Origin: JACVRW01 sp963846505
Lineage (GTDB): Bacteria > Actinomycetota > Thermoleophilia > Solirubrobacterales > Thermoleophilaceae
NCBI GenBank assembly: GCA_963846505.1
Contig: CAWJWD010000007.1
Coordinates: forward strand, 434,001 to 498,000
DNA: 64,000 nt
Direction of reading: 5' to 3'
The notes under the pieces are model-generated. The model had not been told where the DNA came from and ran no database searches. It saw nothing but the letters and a program-made list of their open reading frames with translations. Position 1 is the first letter of the stretch. The number at the start of each line of letters is the position of its first letter. This document shows positions 44,853 to 53,253 of the stretch, piece by piece. Position numbers and translations under genes: made by a program.

Positions 44853-46108
44853 AGGACGAACGCGGCAACCTCGTCGTGACCGCGATCCTCGTGATCGCCG
44901 TCATGACCGGCATCGGCCTCGCGGCGATGTCCAAGGTGGACGCCCAGACCGGGCAGTCGCGGGTCGAGCGCGAGCGCGAGTCCTCCTTCAACCTGGCGGA
45001 GGCCGCGCTCTCGGCCCAGACGTTCATCCTCGGCCGGCTCGGTACCGGGACCCAGTTGCGACCGTACCCACTCGGCGGTTGCACGACCAGCACCAGCAGC
45101 GAGCTCTTCTGTCCCAACAACACGCAGCTGATGCGTAGCTACACCGGCTCGGGGCAGGTCGACTTCGACACGAACACGACCTGGCGCACCTTCGTGCGCG
45201 ACGACGCCGATCCCGCGGGCAACCCCGTCCAGTTCTGGGACGAGAGCATCCTCGACGCCACCAACCCGAACTACGCCAGCTGGGCACGCTACGACCGTGC
45301 CGGCAACTCCGACGGCACTCCCAACCGCCACGTCTGGGTGCGCTCGGAGGGCATGGTGCGCGGCAAGCTGCGCGCGATCGTCGCCTGGGTGAAGATCGAG
45401 GACCGGGTCGTCAACTTCCCCCGCTACGCGATCCTCGCCGGCTACGTGCGCGGCAAGAACAGTGGTGGCCACGGCGGCCGGCCCCTGGTCAACTCGACCG
45501 GCTCGCTCGGCGTCGCGGTGCGCTGCAACCAGCCGCCGCAGTCGAGTTGCATCGACCTCAACCCGACCAAGGGTCCGCAGATCCAGCCGCCGGCCAACTT
45601 CCAGCTCAACCGGCCGAACACGCCGGCGATCGGTCCCGACGAGCTGCAGGCACTGGAGGACATGGCGCGCGCGAACGGGACCTACTACGCGAGCTGCCCG
45701 ACCGATCCCAACGGCGACGTCGTCGTCGTCGAGAACGCCGGCACCTGTCGCTACACCAACAGCGCCCCCGCCGCTCCGGGCGCCGGCAAGTGCTGCAACA
45801 GCCAGGCGCGGCCAGGGCTGTTCATCGTCAAGCGGGGCACCGTCGACTTCGGCGGCAACATCGAGTTCTGGGGCGTCATCTACAACGCCAACCTGGACAA
45901 CTCGAGTGCCGAGCGCCTGGTCGAGACCTCCGGCACCGCGGCGGTCTACGGCGGCGTGCTGGTCGACGGCAACGGCGGCGTCTACGCGGGCTCGTCGGGC
46001 GACAACATCGTCTACAACCCGACCGCGTTCGACAACATCACCGCCGTCGGGACGGCGGGCGTGGTGCAGAACACGTGGCGTGAGATCGTGCCGCCGTCCG
46101 GCAGCTGA
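44837..46108 (+). CDS. PilX-like minor pilin / pilus-associated protein (423 aa)
   Basis: The N-terminus (DERGNLVVTAILVIAVMTGIGLAAMSKVDAQTGQSRVERERESSFNLAEAALSAQ) is PilX-like: a hydrophobic helix followed by the ESSFNLAEAAL region typical of PilX N-terminal domains. The canonical G/F-T-L-x-E site is replaced by RG/NLVVT, so processing by PilD is uncertain. The large C-terminal part contains several Cys (GGCTTS, LFCPNN, VRCNQ, SSCID, SCPTD, TCRYT, KCCNS) and beta-helix-like repeats (GTVDFGGNIEFWGVIYNANLDNSS, GGVLVDGNGGVYAGSSG). It overlaps the PilW-like gene by 16 nt. Confidence 0.75.
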   Translation: MSARLKDERGNLVVTAILVIAVMTGIGLAAMSKVDAQTGQSRVERERESSFNLAEAALSAQTFILGRLGTGTQLRPYPLGGCTTSTSSELFCPNNTQLMRSYTGSGQVDFDTNTTWRTFVRDDADPAGNPVQFWDESILDATNPNYASWARYDRAGNSDGTPNRHVWVRSEGMVRGKLRAIVAWVKIEDRVVNFPRYAILAGYVRGKNSGGHGGRPLVNSTGSLGVAVRCNQPPQSSCIDLNPTKGPQIQPPANFQLNRPNTPAIGPDELQALEDMARANGTYYASCPTDPNGDVVVVENAGTCRYTNSAPAAPGAGKCCNSQARPGLFIVKRGTVDFGGNIEFWGVIYNANLDNSSAERLVETSGTAAVYGGVLVDGNGGVYAGSSGDNIVYNPTAFDNITAVGTAGVVQNTWREIVPPSGS

Positions 46109-46139
46109 CAGCCGCCGCGGTCGTTAGCGTCCCGGCGCG

Positions 46140-46898
46140 ATGGCGTCCGCGCCCGAGATCGTGGTCGCTGCCGTGCTGGGCGCGCTCGTCGGCAGCTTCC
46201 TCAACGTCGTCGTGCACCGACTGCCGCTGGGCGAGTCGCTGGTGCACCCGCGCTCGCGCTGTCCGTCCTGCGAGACGCCGATCGCGCCCTACGACAACGT
46301 CCCGCTGATCTCGTGGCTGCTGCTGCGCGGTCGTTGTCGCCACTGCGGCACGCGCGTGTCGGTGCGCTATCCGCTCGTCGAGCTGCTGACGGCGGTCGCG
46401 TTCGCCGCGGTCGTGGCCGTCCGCGGCGTCGACGACGGCCTCGTGCTCGAGCTGCCGTTCGTCGCCGCCCTGATCGCGCTGGCCGCGATCGACCTCGACC
46501 ATCGCATCCTGCCCAACAAGATCGTCTATCCGCTTGCGGCCTACGGGCTCGTCGCGAGCGTCGTCGTCGCCGACGACGTCGTCGAGCACCTGATCGCGGG
46601 CGCTGGCGCCTTCACGTTCCTGCTCGTAGCGGCGCTCGCCTACCCGTCCGGGATGGGGATGGGCGACGTCAAGCTCGCCGGTGCGATGGGCCTGTTCCTC
46701 GGCCTCTCGATCGTCCCTGCGCTGCTGGTCGCGTTTCTCAGCGGCTCGCTCGTCGGTCTCGGCATGATCGTGCGGGAGGGCGCGAGCGCGCGCAAGAAGG
46801 CCGTTCCCTTCGGCATCTTCCTGGCGCTCGGCGGGGTTGTCGGCGTGCTTGCGGGGCCGGAGCTGATCGACGTCTACGAGGACCACTTCCTCTCCTAG
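46140..46898 (+). CDS. pilD: Prepilin peptidase / N-methyltransferase PilD
   Basis: A 252 aa polytopic aspartic protease. The N-terminal methylase domain begins VVAAVLGALVGSFLNVVVHRLPLG with the zinc motif CPSC ... CRHC (residues about 41-69) and RYPLVELLTA. Catalytic Asp residues are in AIDLDHRILPNK (about 118) and GMGMGDVKLAGAMG (about 176). It cleaves and methylates the pilins encoded just upstream. The homologous position in M. tuberculosis between aroE and aroC also has a prepilin peptidase gene. Confidence 0.95.
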   Translation: MASAPEIVVAAVLGALVGSFLNVVVHRLPLGESLVHPRSRCPSCETPIAPYDNVPLISWLLLRGRCRHCGTRVSVRYPLVELLTAVAFAAVVAVRGVDDGLVLELPFVAALIALAAIDLDHRILPNKIVYPLAAYGLVASVVVADDVVEHLIAGAGAFTFLLVAALAYPSGMGMGDVKLAGAMGLFLGLSIVPALLVAFLSGSLVGLGMIVREGASARKKAVPFGIFLALGGVVGVLAGPELIDVYEDHFLS

Positions 46899-46932
46899 CG
46901 TCCACCGAACGTGGACCGTGCGAAGCTCGCGC

Positions 46933-46959
46933 TAAGGGAGCTTGGGGTGCGGCCGATAG
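46933..46959 (+). promoter_or_regulatory. Sigma-28-type promoter of the pilM operon
   Basis: TAAG-N15-GCCGATAG with exact sigma-28 spacing, ending 15 nt before ATG 46975; a GGGGAGGAG Shine-Dalgarno lies between. Confidence 0.6.
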
Positions 46960-46974
46960 AGGGGAGGAGTCCCA

Positions 46975-47898
46975 ATGGCCCTCTCCCTCCGCAAGAGCTC
47001 TGAACGTGGCAGCATCGGCCTCGACATCGACGGCCGCTACCTCGCTGCCGCGCAGGTCGAATCCGGTCGCGTCGTCCGCGCCGCGAGCATCGAGCTGCCC
47101 GACGGGCTGATCCGCGACGGCGAGGTCTCCGACGTCGCCGCGCTGGCCGAGACGCTCAAGGACTTCGCGCAGGAGGCCGGTCTGCCGCGCAAGGTGCGCC
47201 TCGGCGTCACCAACCAGCAGATCGTCGTGCGCGTGATCGACCTGCCGCGCATCGACGACCCCAAGCAGCGCGAGTCCGCCGTCCGCTTCCAGGCGGCCGA
47301 GGCGATCGCGATGCCGCTCGACGAGGCGGTGCTCGACCACCAGGTGGCCGAGGACGGCGAGGGCGCCGAGGAGGGACGGATGAAGGTCGTCGTCGTCGCC
47401 GCGCGGCGCAAGATGATCGAGACGCTGCTCGAGGCCGTCAAGAAGGCCGGGCTCAAGACCGAGGGGGTCGACCTCGACGCCTTCGCGCTCGTCCGCGCGC
47501 TCGCGATTCGCGGCGCCGACGCCAGCAGCGACCACGCGCGCGTCTACTGTCACCTCGGCGGCGTCACCAACCTGGCGATCGCCGTCGGCTCCACCTGCTT
47601 CTTCACGCGTCCGCTGTCGGCCACCTGGGGTGACGACGACGCCGGCGCTCGACTCGCGGACGAGGTTCGCCTGTCGATCGACTACTACATGACCCAGGGT
47701 CAGGCCAAGCCGGTCGGCGAGGTCGTCCTCTCCGGTCCCGGCTCGGGCGACGAGACGCTCGTCGAGGATCTCGGACTGCACCTCGGTCTGCCCGTGGTGG
47801 TCGCCGAGCCGCTCGGCGGCCTCGACGCCGCCGCGGTCGGCGACGATCCGCGGCGCTACACCGTCGCCGCCGGGCTCGCGCTGGGAGCCGCGGCATGA
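46975..47898 (+). CDS. pilM: Type IV pilus assembly protein PilM
   Basis: A 307 aa actin-like cytoplasmic ATPase: IGLDIDGRYLAAAQVE (phosphate 1-like), LGVTNQQIVVRVIDLPRIDDPKQRESAVRFQAAEAIAMPLDEAVLDHQV (PilM-typical), VVVVAARRKMIETLLEAVKKAGL, VDLDAFALVRAL, and a C-terminal PLGGLDAA..., YTVAAGLALGA. It binds the PilN N-terminus and links the inner-membrane alignment complex to PilB/PilT. The stop overlaps pilN by 4 nt. Confidence 0.93.
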   Translation: MALSLRKSSERGSIGLDIDGRYLAAAQVESGRVVRAASIELPDGLIRDGEVSDVAALAETLKDFAQEAGLPRKVRLGVTNQQIVVRVIDLPRIDDPKQRESAVRFQAAEAIAMPLDEAVLDHQVAEDGEGAEEGRMKVVVVAARRKMIETLLEAVKKAGLKTEGVDLDAFALVRALAIRGADASSDHARVYCHLGGVTNLAIAVGSTCFFTRPLSATWGDDDAGARLADEVRLSIDYYMTQGQAKPVGEVVLSGPGSGDETLVEDLGLHLGLPVVVAEPLGGLDAAAVGDDPRRYTVAAGLALGAAA

Positions 47899-48587
47899 GG
47901 CCCGTCAATCTCGTCCCGCAGGACCAACGCCGCCAGACCGCGCAGCGGCCCGGCAGCGCGTACTTCGTGCTCGGCGGACTCGCGGTGCTGCTCGTGATGG
48001 CGGTCGCCTACGTGCTGACCACGAACCAGATCTCCACGCGCCAGGCCGACACCGACGCCGCGCGTGCCGAGACCGAGCAGCTCGAGGCCCAGACCCAGCA
48101 GCTCGCCTCCTTCGCCAACTTCGCCGAGCTCAAGCAGATCCGTCTGGGATCTGTCATCGGCGTCTCGTCGACCCGCTTCGACTGGGAGCGTCTGATGCAC
48201 GAGCTCTCGCGCATCATGCCCGAGGGCAGCTGGCTGCAGACGACCGACGCGTCGGTCGCGGGGACCAGCGACGCCACGACCGACCCGGCGGCGACCGTCC
48301 CGGGCGCGGCACCGGCCGGCCCGGCAGCGACCTTCGTCGGCTGCACCCCACGGCAGTCGGACGTCGCTCGCATGATGGTGCGCATGCGCCGCATGTACCG
48401 CGTGGACGACGTCAAGCTCAACGAGTCCGTGCGCGAGGCGACCGGTGCGGACGTGACGACGAGCGTCGACAACTGCGGTCGCCTCTACAAGTTCGACATC
48501 ACGGTGACCTTCAGCACCGCGACGCCCTCGAAGGAGGCGCCGCGCGGCAAGGACAGCGTGCCGGTCTCCCTGGGAGGTGGATCGTGA
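47895..48587 (+). CDS. pilN: Type IV pilus assembly protein PilN
   Basis: A 230 aa bitopic protein: the N-terminal cytoplasmic motif RPVNLVPQDQRR is the PilM-binding INLLP-type signature; one helix follows (YFVLGGLAVLLVMAVAYVLTT), then a coiled coil (ARAETEQLEAQTQQLASFANFAELKQ) and a periplasm-side ferredoxin-like domain. An insert rich in Thr/Ala/Pro and two Cys (VGCTP, DNCGR) is less usual. Overlaps pilM and pilO by 4 nt each. Confidence 0.9.
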   Translation: MRPVNLVPQDQRRQTAQRPGSAYFVLGGLAVLLVMAVAYVLTTNQISTRQADTDAARAETEQLEAQTQQLASFANFAELKQIRLGSVIGVSSTRFDWERLMHELSRIMPEGSWLQTTDASVAGTSDATTDPAATVPGAAPAGPAATFVGCTPRQSDVARMMVRMRRMYRVDDVKLNESVREATGADVTTSVDNCGRLYKFDITVTFSTATPSKEAPRGKDSVPVSLGGGS

Positions 48588-49546
48588 GTCTCAGCGATCG
48601 CGATCGCAAGATCATCCTCGGGCTGCTGCCGATCCTGCTGCTGGCCGCGTACTGGTTCCTCCTGCTCGCGCCCAAGCGCGAGGAGGCCGCCACCGCGGGC
48701 AAGGCGCTGACCGAGCAGCAGCAGCAGCTCGACGACGCGCGAGCGGTCGTCGACCAGGCCAAGGGCGCCAAGACCGACTTCGCGGCCGACTACGGCGAGA
48801 TCGTGCGCCTCGGCAAGGCGATCCCGGCCAACATCGACATGCCGAGCCTGCTGGTGCAGCTCGACAGCGCCGCCGACGGGACGGGGATCCGCTTCACGCG
48901 CATCGCCACCGGCGAGCGTGAGACCCCCGCCACGACCGCTCCGGCCACGACCTCGCCGACCGGCTCCACGCCTCCCGCCGCCGCTGGCGGGGCGCAGGCT
49001 CAGAGTGCGCCCGGACAGGCGACCGAGGCGGCCAACGACGCTGCCCAGACGTCCAACCAGCAGAGCGCCGCAGCCGAGCAGTCGGGTGTGAGCGCCGGCG
49101 ACACCTCGACGTCGACCTCCTCCGGCTCCGGCCTTCCGGTCGGCGGCGGCACCGCCGCTCCGACGGGGATCGACGGCACCGGTACCGCGCCCGCGGGCCT
49201 GGAGACCGTGCCGCTCGAGCTGGAGTTCGTGGGCGACTTCTTCAACCTCGCCGACTTCTTCCACGACGTGAAGCGCTTCGTCAACGTCGCCAACCAGCGT
49301 GTGGTCGTCGGCGGCCGCCTGATCACGATCGAGGGCGTGCGCTTCTCGAGCGACCCCGAGCTGTTCCCGAGGATCAAGGCGGAGCTCGACGCGACCGTCT
49401 ACCTCTCGCCGAAGGCGGAGGGCGCCACCGCCGGCGCAACGCCGCAGGGGCCCGCGCCGAGCACCGGCGACGCCACCCAGAGCACGCCGGCGAGCAACTC
49501 GCCCAGCAACGTCATCCCGGCTCCGACCGCCACCGCGACCCCGTAA
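48584..49546 (+). CDS. pilO: Type IV pilus assembly protein PilO
   Basis: A 320 aa PilO: DRDRKIILGLLPILLLAAYWFLLLAPKREEA is the N-terminal helix, then a coiled coil (LTEQQQQLDDARAVVDQAKGA), a first globular segment (IVRLGKAIPANIDMPSLLVQLDSAADGTGIRF), and a C-terminal core (LELEFVGDFFNLADFFHDVKRFVNV ... LITIEGVRFS). Between them is an inserted Thr/Ala/Gln/Ser-rich linker of about 90 residues, and a Thr/Pro/Ala-rich tail, longer than in proteobacterial PilO (about 210 aa). Confidence 0.9.
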   Translation: MSLSDRDRKIILGLLPILLLAAYWFLLLAPKREEAATAGKALTEQQQQLDDARAVVDQAKGAKTDFAADYGEIVRLGKAIPANIDMPSLLVQLDSAADGTGIRFTRIATGERETPATTAPATTSPTGSTPPAAAGGAQAQSAPGQATEAANDAAQTSNQQSAAAEQSGVSAGDTSTSTSSGSGLPVGGGTAAPTGIDGTGTAPAGLETVPLELEFVGDFFNLADFFHDVKRFVNVANQRVVVGGRLITIEGVRFSSDPELFPRIKAELDATVYLSPKAEGATAGATPQGPAPSTGDATQSTPASNSPSNVIPAPTATATP

Positions 49547-49550
49547 GGAC

Positions 49551-50480
49551 ATGAAGGCCTTCCTGCTCGACATCTGGCATGACCTGCGCGAGAAGCGCCT
49601 CTGGCCCGTGGCCGTGGTGCTGGCGCTCGGACTCGTGGCCGTCCCCGTGGTGCTGTCCAAGTCCGCCGAGGACGCTTCGACCGACCCCGCGCCCGTGACC
49701 GCACAGCGCGAGGCCCCGGATCCGGGTGAGCTGCGCGAGCTGGCCTCGGTCGAGCTCGACGAGTCGTCGGTCGACCAGGGCTCGCCGCTCGACACCTTCG
49801 ACCCGTCCAACCCGTTCCGTCCGCCGGCGGCGGTGGTCCGGCGCGACAAGATCGACGAAGCCCTCGAGGCCGGGTCCGCCGACATCCAGATCGACGAGAG
49901 CGTCTCGCCCTTGGGCGGCGGCTCGAGCGAGCCCTCGGGCGGCGGCAGCACGCCGACCACCCCGGGCACCGGCGGCACGCCCGACCAGGGCGACCAGACG
50001 ACGACCACGCAGTACCGCTACGTGATCGACGTGACCTTCTCCGCCAACGGTCGCACCCGCCGCATCAAGACGCTGGAGCGCCTCGACATGCTGCCCAGCG
50101 AGGACAAGCCGCTGCTGCTGTTCCTGGGCGTCGAGGCCAGCGGCGACAACGCCGTGCTGCTGGTCGACTCGACCCTCACCGCGGCAGGCGAGGGCAGCTG
50201 CCGACCGAGCGTGGACGAGTGCGCGTTCCTGCACATCGGCGCCGGTTCCGAGCACGAGTTCACCAACGAGGCCGGCGATTCGTACACGCTGCGCGTCAAC
50301 GAGATCCGCAAGGTCAAGGTGGGCGCCAAGGCGTCCAAGGCCAGTCGCGCCAAGCACTCCCGGGCCTCGGCCGCCGTCGGCGGCGAGCGCTCCCGCTTCG
50401 TGCCCGAGCTGATCGACGACCTCGTGTCGGTGTCCAGCTCCGACGGCGACACCTCTACCCCCGACAGCGACCGCCGATAG
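49551..50480 (+). CDS. PilP-like pilus operon protein, membrane-anchored
   Basis: A 309 aa protein of unknown family in the PilP position. It has a short cytoplasmic start, one helix (LWPVAVVLALGLVAVPVVLS), an acidic spacer, a segment DTFDPSNPFRPP recalling the NPF/DPF motif of PilP and GspC, a Gly/Ser/Thr-rich linker, and a beta-rich domain (QYRYVIDVTFSANGRTRRIKTLERLDMLPSEDKPLLLFLGVEASGDNAVLLV ... SYTLRVNEIRKVKV). Without an outer membrane no PilQ is expected, so it may act as an alignment subunit. It follows pilO by 4 nt. Confidence 0.6.
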   Translation: MKAFLLDIWHDLREKRLWPVAVVLALGLVAVPVVLSKSAEDASTDPAPVTAQREAPDPGELRELASVELDESSVDQGSPLDTFDPSNPFRPPAAVVRRDKIDEALEAGSADIQIDESVSPLGGGSSEPSGGGSTPTTPGTGGTPDQGDQTTTTQYRYVIDVTFSANGRTRRIKTLERLDMLPSEDKPLLLFLGVEASGDNAVLLVDSTLTAAGEGSCRPSVDECAFLHIGAGSEHEFTNEAGDSYTLRVNEIRKVKVGAKASKASRAKHSRASAAVGGERSRFVPELIDDLVSVSSSDGDTSTPDSDRR

Positions 50481-50490
50481 GAAACGACAC

Positions 50491-52038
50491 ATGCGCCGCC
50501 TGCTCGCCATCTGCCTGACCCTTGCCGCGGCCGCCTCGCTGGCGGTGCTGCCTGCTGCCTCGACGGCCAAGCCCTCGAAGAAGCAGGCCAGCGCCCCTGC
50601 GATCACGCGCGTGCTGCCGATGCGCCTGAGCGTGGGCGAGAAGCTCACGATCCGTGGCAAGAACTTCAAGGCCAATCGCAATCGCAACACCGTGATCTTC
50701 CGTGCTCCCAGCGGTCGCACCGCGTTCGCCAAGCCGACCAAGGCGAGCAAGACCAAGCTCGTCGTCGTCGTGCCGGCAGCGGTCAGCCGCCTGCTGGCGC
50801 GCAGCTCGAGCGCCGTCAAGCCGACTCGCTTCAAGCTGCGCGTGCTGTCGGGCAGCTTCAGCAAGTTCACCTCGCGCCGGCTGTCCCCGGTCGTCCTCGG
50901 CCCCGGCGGCGCCGGTGGCAAGGACGGCGGGCCCGGCAGTCCCGGCAACGCGGCATGCAAGGGCGTCGACTACGACGGGGACCTGCTCGCCAACAGCGAC
51001 GAGCTGAAGCTGAAGACCGATCCCTGCCTGAAGGACACCGACGGCGACGGCATCGAGGACGGCTACGAGTTCAAGTCCGCGGTCGACCTCAACGACGACG
51101 ACTACCAGGAGCCCAACAGCTCGCTGCCGTTCCCGGGCAAGCGGCCCTACCCGAATCCGCTCGACCCCTCGGACGCGCACCTCGACTTCGACGGCGACGT
51201 CCTGACGCTGACCGAGGAGCAGTCGCTCTGGAACTACACGATCGCCAACGGCGCGCCGCGTACGCTGACGCCGCTGAGCTACTCGGACGGCGAGCAGTAC
51301 TCGCTCAGCGTCCGCGGTCCCGACGGCCGGCGTCAGCCGACCCAGCCGGCGGCCGGCTACTCCAAGCAGATCGGCTTCCTCGCCTGGGCGGCCGCGCACG
51401 GCTATCGCAACGTCGAGCTGCAGCATGCGGCGGACACGTCCCCGGCCAACGGCGGTCTGTTCGGCCTGCTGGACATGAACCGCGACGGCGTCGAGGAGCC
51501 CGGACGCGACCCCGCTGACGCCGACGCAGACGGCAAGCGGTACTTCAACTCCGAGGTCTACTACTACGACACCCGCTTCGACGGCTGGCTCTCCGACGAC
51601 GAGCGCGACGAGGACGGCGACGGCCTCAACAACTACGAGGAGACGCACGGCCGCATCACGCCCGAGTACTGGAAGGGCTGCTACTCGATCGAGGCGTCGT
51701 ACAACATCCCGTATGCGGGTACCAGCGTCATCGATCCGGACTCGGACGGCGACGGCGTGATCGACGGAGCCGACGACCAGGACCACGACGACGTGCCGAA
51801 CGTCATGGAGCTGAGCCGCAACTCGGCTTCGGGCGAGTGGGACGGGGAGCGCGAGTGCAAGCCGCTCGACTCGCTGCCGACGCCGCCCGCGACCCTGCAC
51901 CCCGAGGTCTACGGTCGCGTGAACCCGTTCAATCCCTGCCTGCCCGACCGCCTCTCGCGGACCTGCACGCTGCACCCGGGCGTCGGTGGCGACAGCGCAC
52001 CGTACGACGGCTCGCTCACCTGGGCCTCGCTCAACTGA
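50491..52038 (+). CDS. Secreted protein with IPT/TIG-like and thrombospondin type-3 calcium repeats
   Basis: A 515 aa protein: signal peptide (LLAICLTLAAAASLAVLPAASTA), an IPT/TIG-like domain (PAITRVLPMRLSVGEKLTIRGKNFKANRNRNTVIF ... TKLVVVVPAAV), a Gly-rich hinge, and then repeated Asp-rich loops: DYDGDLLANSDE, DTDGDGIEDG, DFDGDVLTLTEE, DMNRDGVEE, DEDGDGLNNYEE, DPDSDGDGVIDGADDQDHDD. These match calcium-binding TSP3 repeats. It is the last gene of the pilMNO operon (10 nt after the PilP-like gene) and may be a pilus-associated or tip adhesin whose rigidity depends on calcium; this role is inferred. Confidence 0.8.
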   Translation: MRRLLAICLTLAAAASLAVLPAASTAKPSKKQASAPAITRVLPMRLSVGEKLTIRGKNFKANRNRNTVIFRAPSGRTAFAKPTKASKTKLVVVVPAAVSRLLARSSSAVKPTRFKLRVLSGSFSKFTSRRLSPVVLGPGGAGGKDGGPGSPGNAACKGVDYDGDLLANSDELKLKTDPCLKDTDGDGIEDGYEFKSAVDLNDDDYQEPNSSLPFPGKRPYPNPLDPSDAHLDFDGDVLTLTEEQSLWNYTIANGAPRTLTPLSYSDGEQYSLSVRGPDGRRQPTQPAAGYSKQIGFLAWAAAHGYRNVELQHAADTSPANGGLFGLLDMNRDGVEEPGRDPADADADGKRYFNSEVYYYDTRFDGWLSDDERDEDGDGLNNYEETHGRITPEYWKGCYSIEASYNIPYAGTSVIDPDSDGDGVIDGADDQDHDDVPNVMELSRNSASGEWDGERECKPLDSLPTPPATLHPEVYGRVNPFNPCLPDRLSRTCTLHPGVGGDSAPYDGSLTWASLN

Positions 52039-52089
52039 CCTGCGGCTCCAACCCGGCGCCCATGCCCGCGTAAGTAGGGTGTGGGCGCC

Positions 52090-53253
52090 ATGTCGCTCCG
52101 CTTCGTCACCGCCGGCGAGTCCCACGGTCCAGGTCTGACCGCGGTCGTCGAGGGCCTGCCGGCCGGCCTCGAGCTGCGCCCCGAGGATCTCGACGCCGAC
52201 CTCGCCCGCCGCCAGCTCGGCCACGGGCGCGGCGGGCGCATGAAGATCGAGAAGGACCGTGCCGAGGTCACCTCCGGGGTGCGCCACGGGCGCACGCTCG
52301 GCAGCCCGGTCTCCCTGCGCATCGCCAACCGCGACTACGCCAACTGGGAGGAGCGGATGAACCCCTGGCCGGTCGAGGCCGAGGTGGCCGAGGTGCACCT
52401 GCCGCGCCCGGGGCACGCCGACCTCGCCGGCGTGCAGAAGTACGGCTTCGCCGACGTGCGCAACGTGCTCGAGCGCGCGAGCGCGCGCGAGACCGCCGCG
52501 CGCGTGGCCGCCGGCGGGCTGGCGAAGGCGCTGCTGCGCGCCTTCGGCGTCGAGGTCCGCAGCCACGTCAAGCGCATCGGCTCGGTCGAGGCGCCCGTGC
52601 GCGACGCGCTCGAGCTGGCGGACTTCGAGGGCGTCGACGAGTCGCCGGTGCGCTGCCTCGACGCCGACGCGACGGCGGCCATGGTCGAGGAGATCAACGT
52701 CTCTCGCAAGGCCAACGAGTCGCTCGGCGGCGTCTTCGAGGTGCTCGCCTTCGGCCTCGTGCCGGGGATCGGCTCGCACGTCTCCGGGCAGGAGCGCCTC
52801 GACGGCCGCCTGGCCGGGGCGCTGATGTCGATCCAGTCGATGAAGGGCGTCGAGATCGGCGACGGCTTCGCGCTCGCGGGGCGCGTCGGCTCGCTCGCCC
52901 ACGACGAGATCTTCTGGTCCGACGAGCGCGGCTACCACCGCGAGACCAACCGCGCCGGGGGCATCGAGGGCGGCATGTCGATCGGCGGCACGATCAGCGT
53001 CAGCGGCGCGATGAAGCCGATCCCGACGCTGACCAAGCCGCTGCGCAGCGTCGACACCGAGACCAAGGAGCCGGCGCAGGCGCTGCGCGAGCGCACCGAC
53101 TCCTGCACCGTCCCGGCGGGTGCGGTGGTCGGCGAGGCGATGGTCGCGCTCGTCCTGGCCGCCGCCTACCGCGAGAAGTTCGGCGGCGACCACGTCGACG
53201 ACGCGCGCGCGGCCCTGCGGGCCTACGAGGAGCGCATCGGGTGGAGGCGCTAG
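52090..53253 (+). CDS. aroC: Chorismate synthase
   Basis: Converts EPSP to chorismate with reduced FMN. The 387 aa protein begins SLRFVTAGESHGPGLTAVVEGLPAGL, has the family signatures GRMKIEKDRAEVTSGVRHGRTLGSPV, RPGHADLAGVQKYGFADVRNVLERASARET, and RAGGIEGGMSIGGTISVSGAMKPIPTL, ending near RTDSCTVPAGAVVGEAMVALVLA. ATG 52090 is preferred; GTG 52081 is three codons upstream. The stop overlaps the next gene by 13 nt. Confidence 0.96.
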   Translation: MSLRFVTAGESHGPGLTAVVEGLPAGLELRPEDLDADLARRQLGHGRGGRMKIEKDRAEVTSGVRHGRTLGSPVSLRIANRDYANWEERMNPWPVEAEVAEVHLPRPGHADLAGVQKYGFADVRNVLERASARETAARVAAGGLAKALLRAFGVEVRSHVKRIGSVEAPVRDALELADFEGVDESPVRCLDADATAAMVEEINVSRKANESLGGVFEVLAFGLVPGIGSHVSGQERLDGRLAGALMSIQSMKGVEIGDGFALAGRVGSLAHDEIFWSDERGYHRETNRAGGIEGGMSIGGTISVSGAMKPIPTLTKPLRSVDTETKEPAQALRERTDSCTVPAGAVVGEAMVALVLAAAYREKFGGDHVDDARAALRAYEERIGWRR

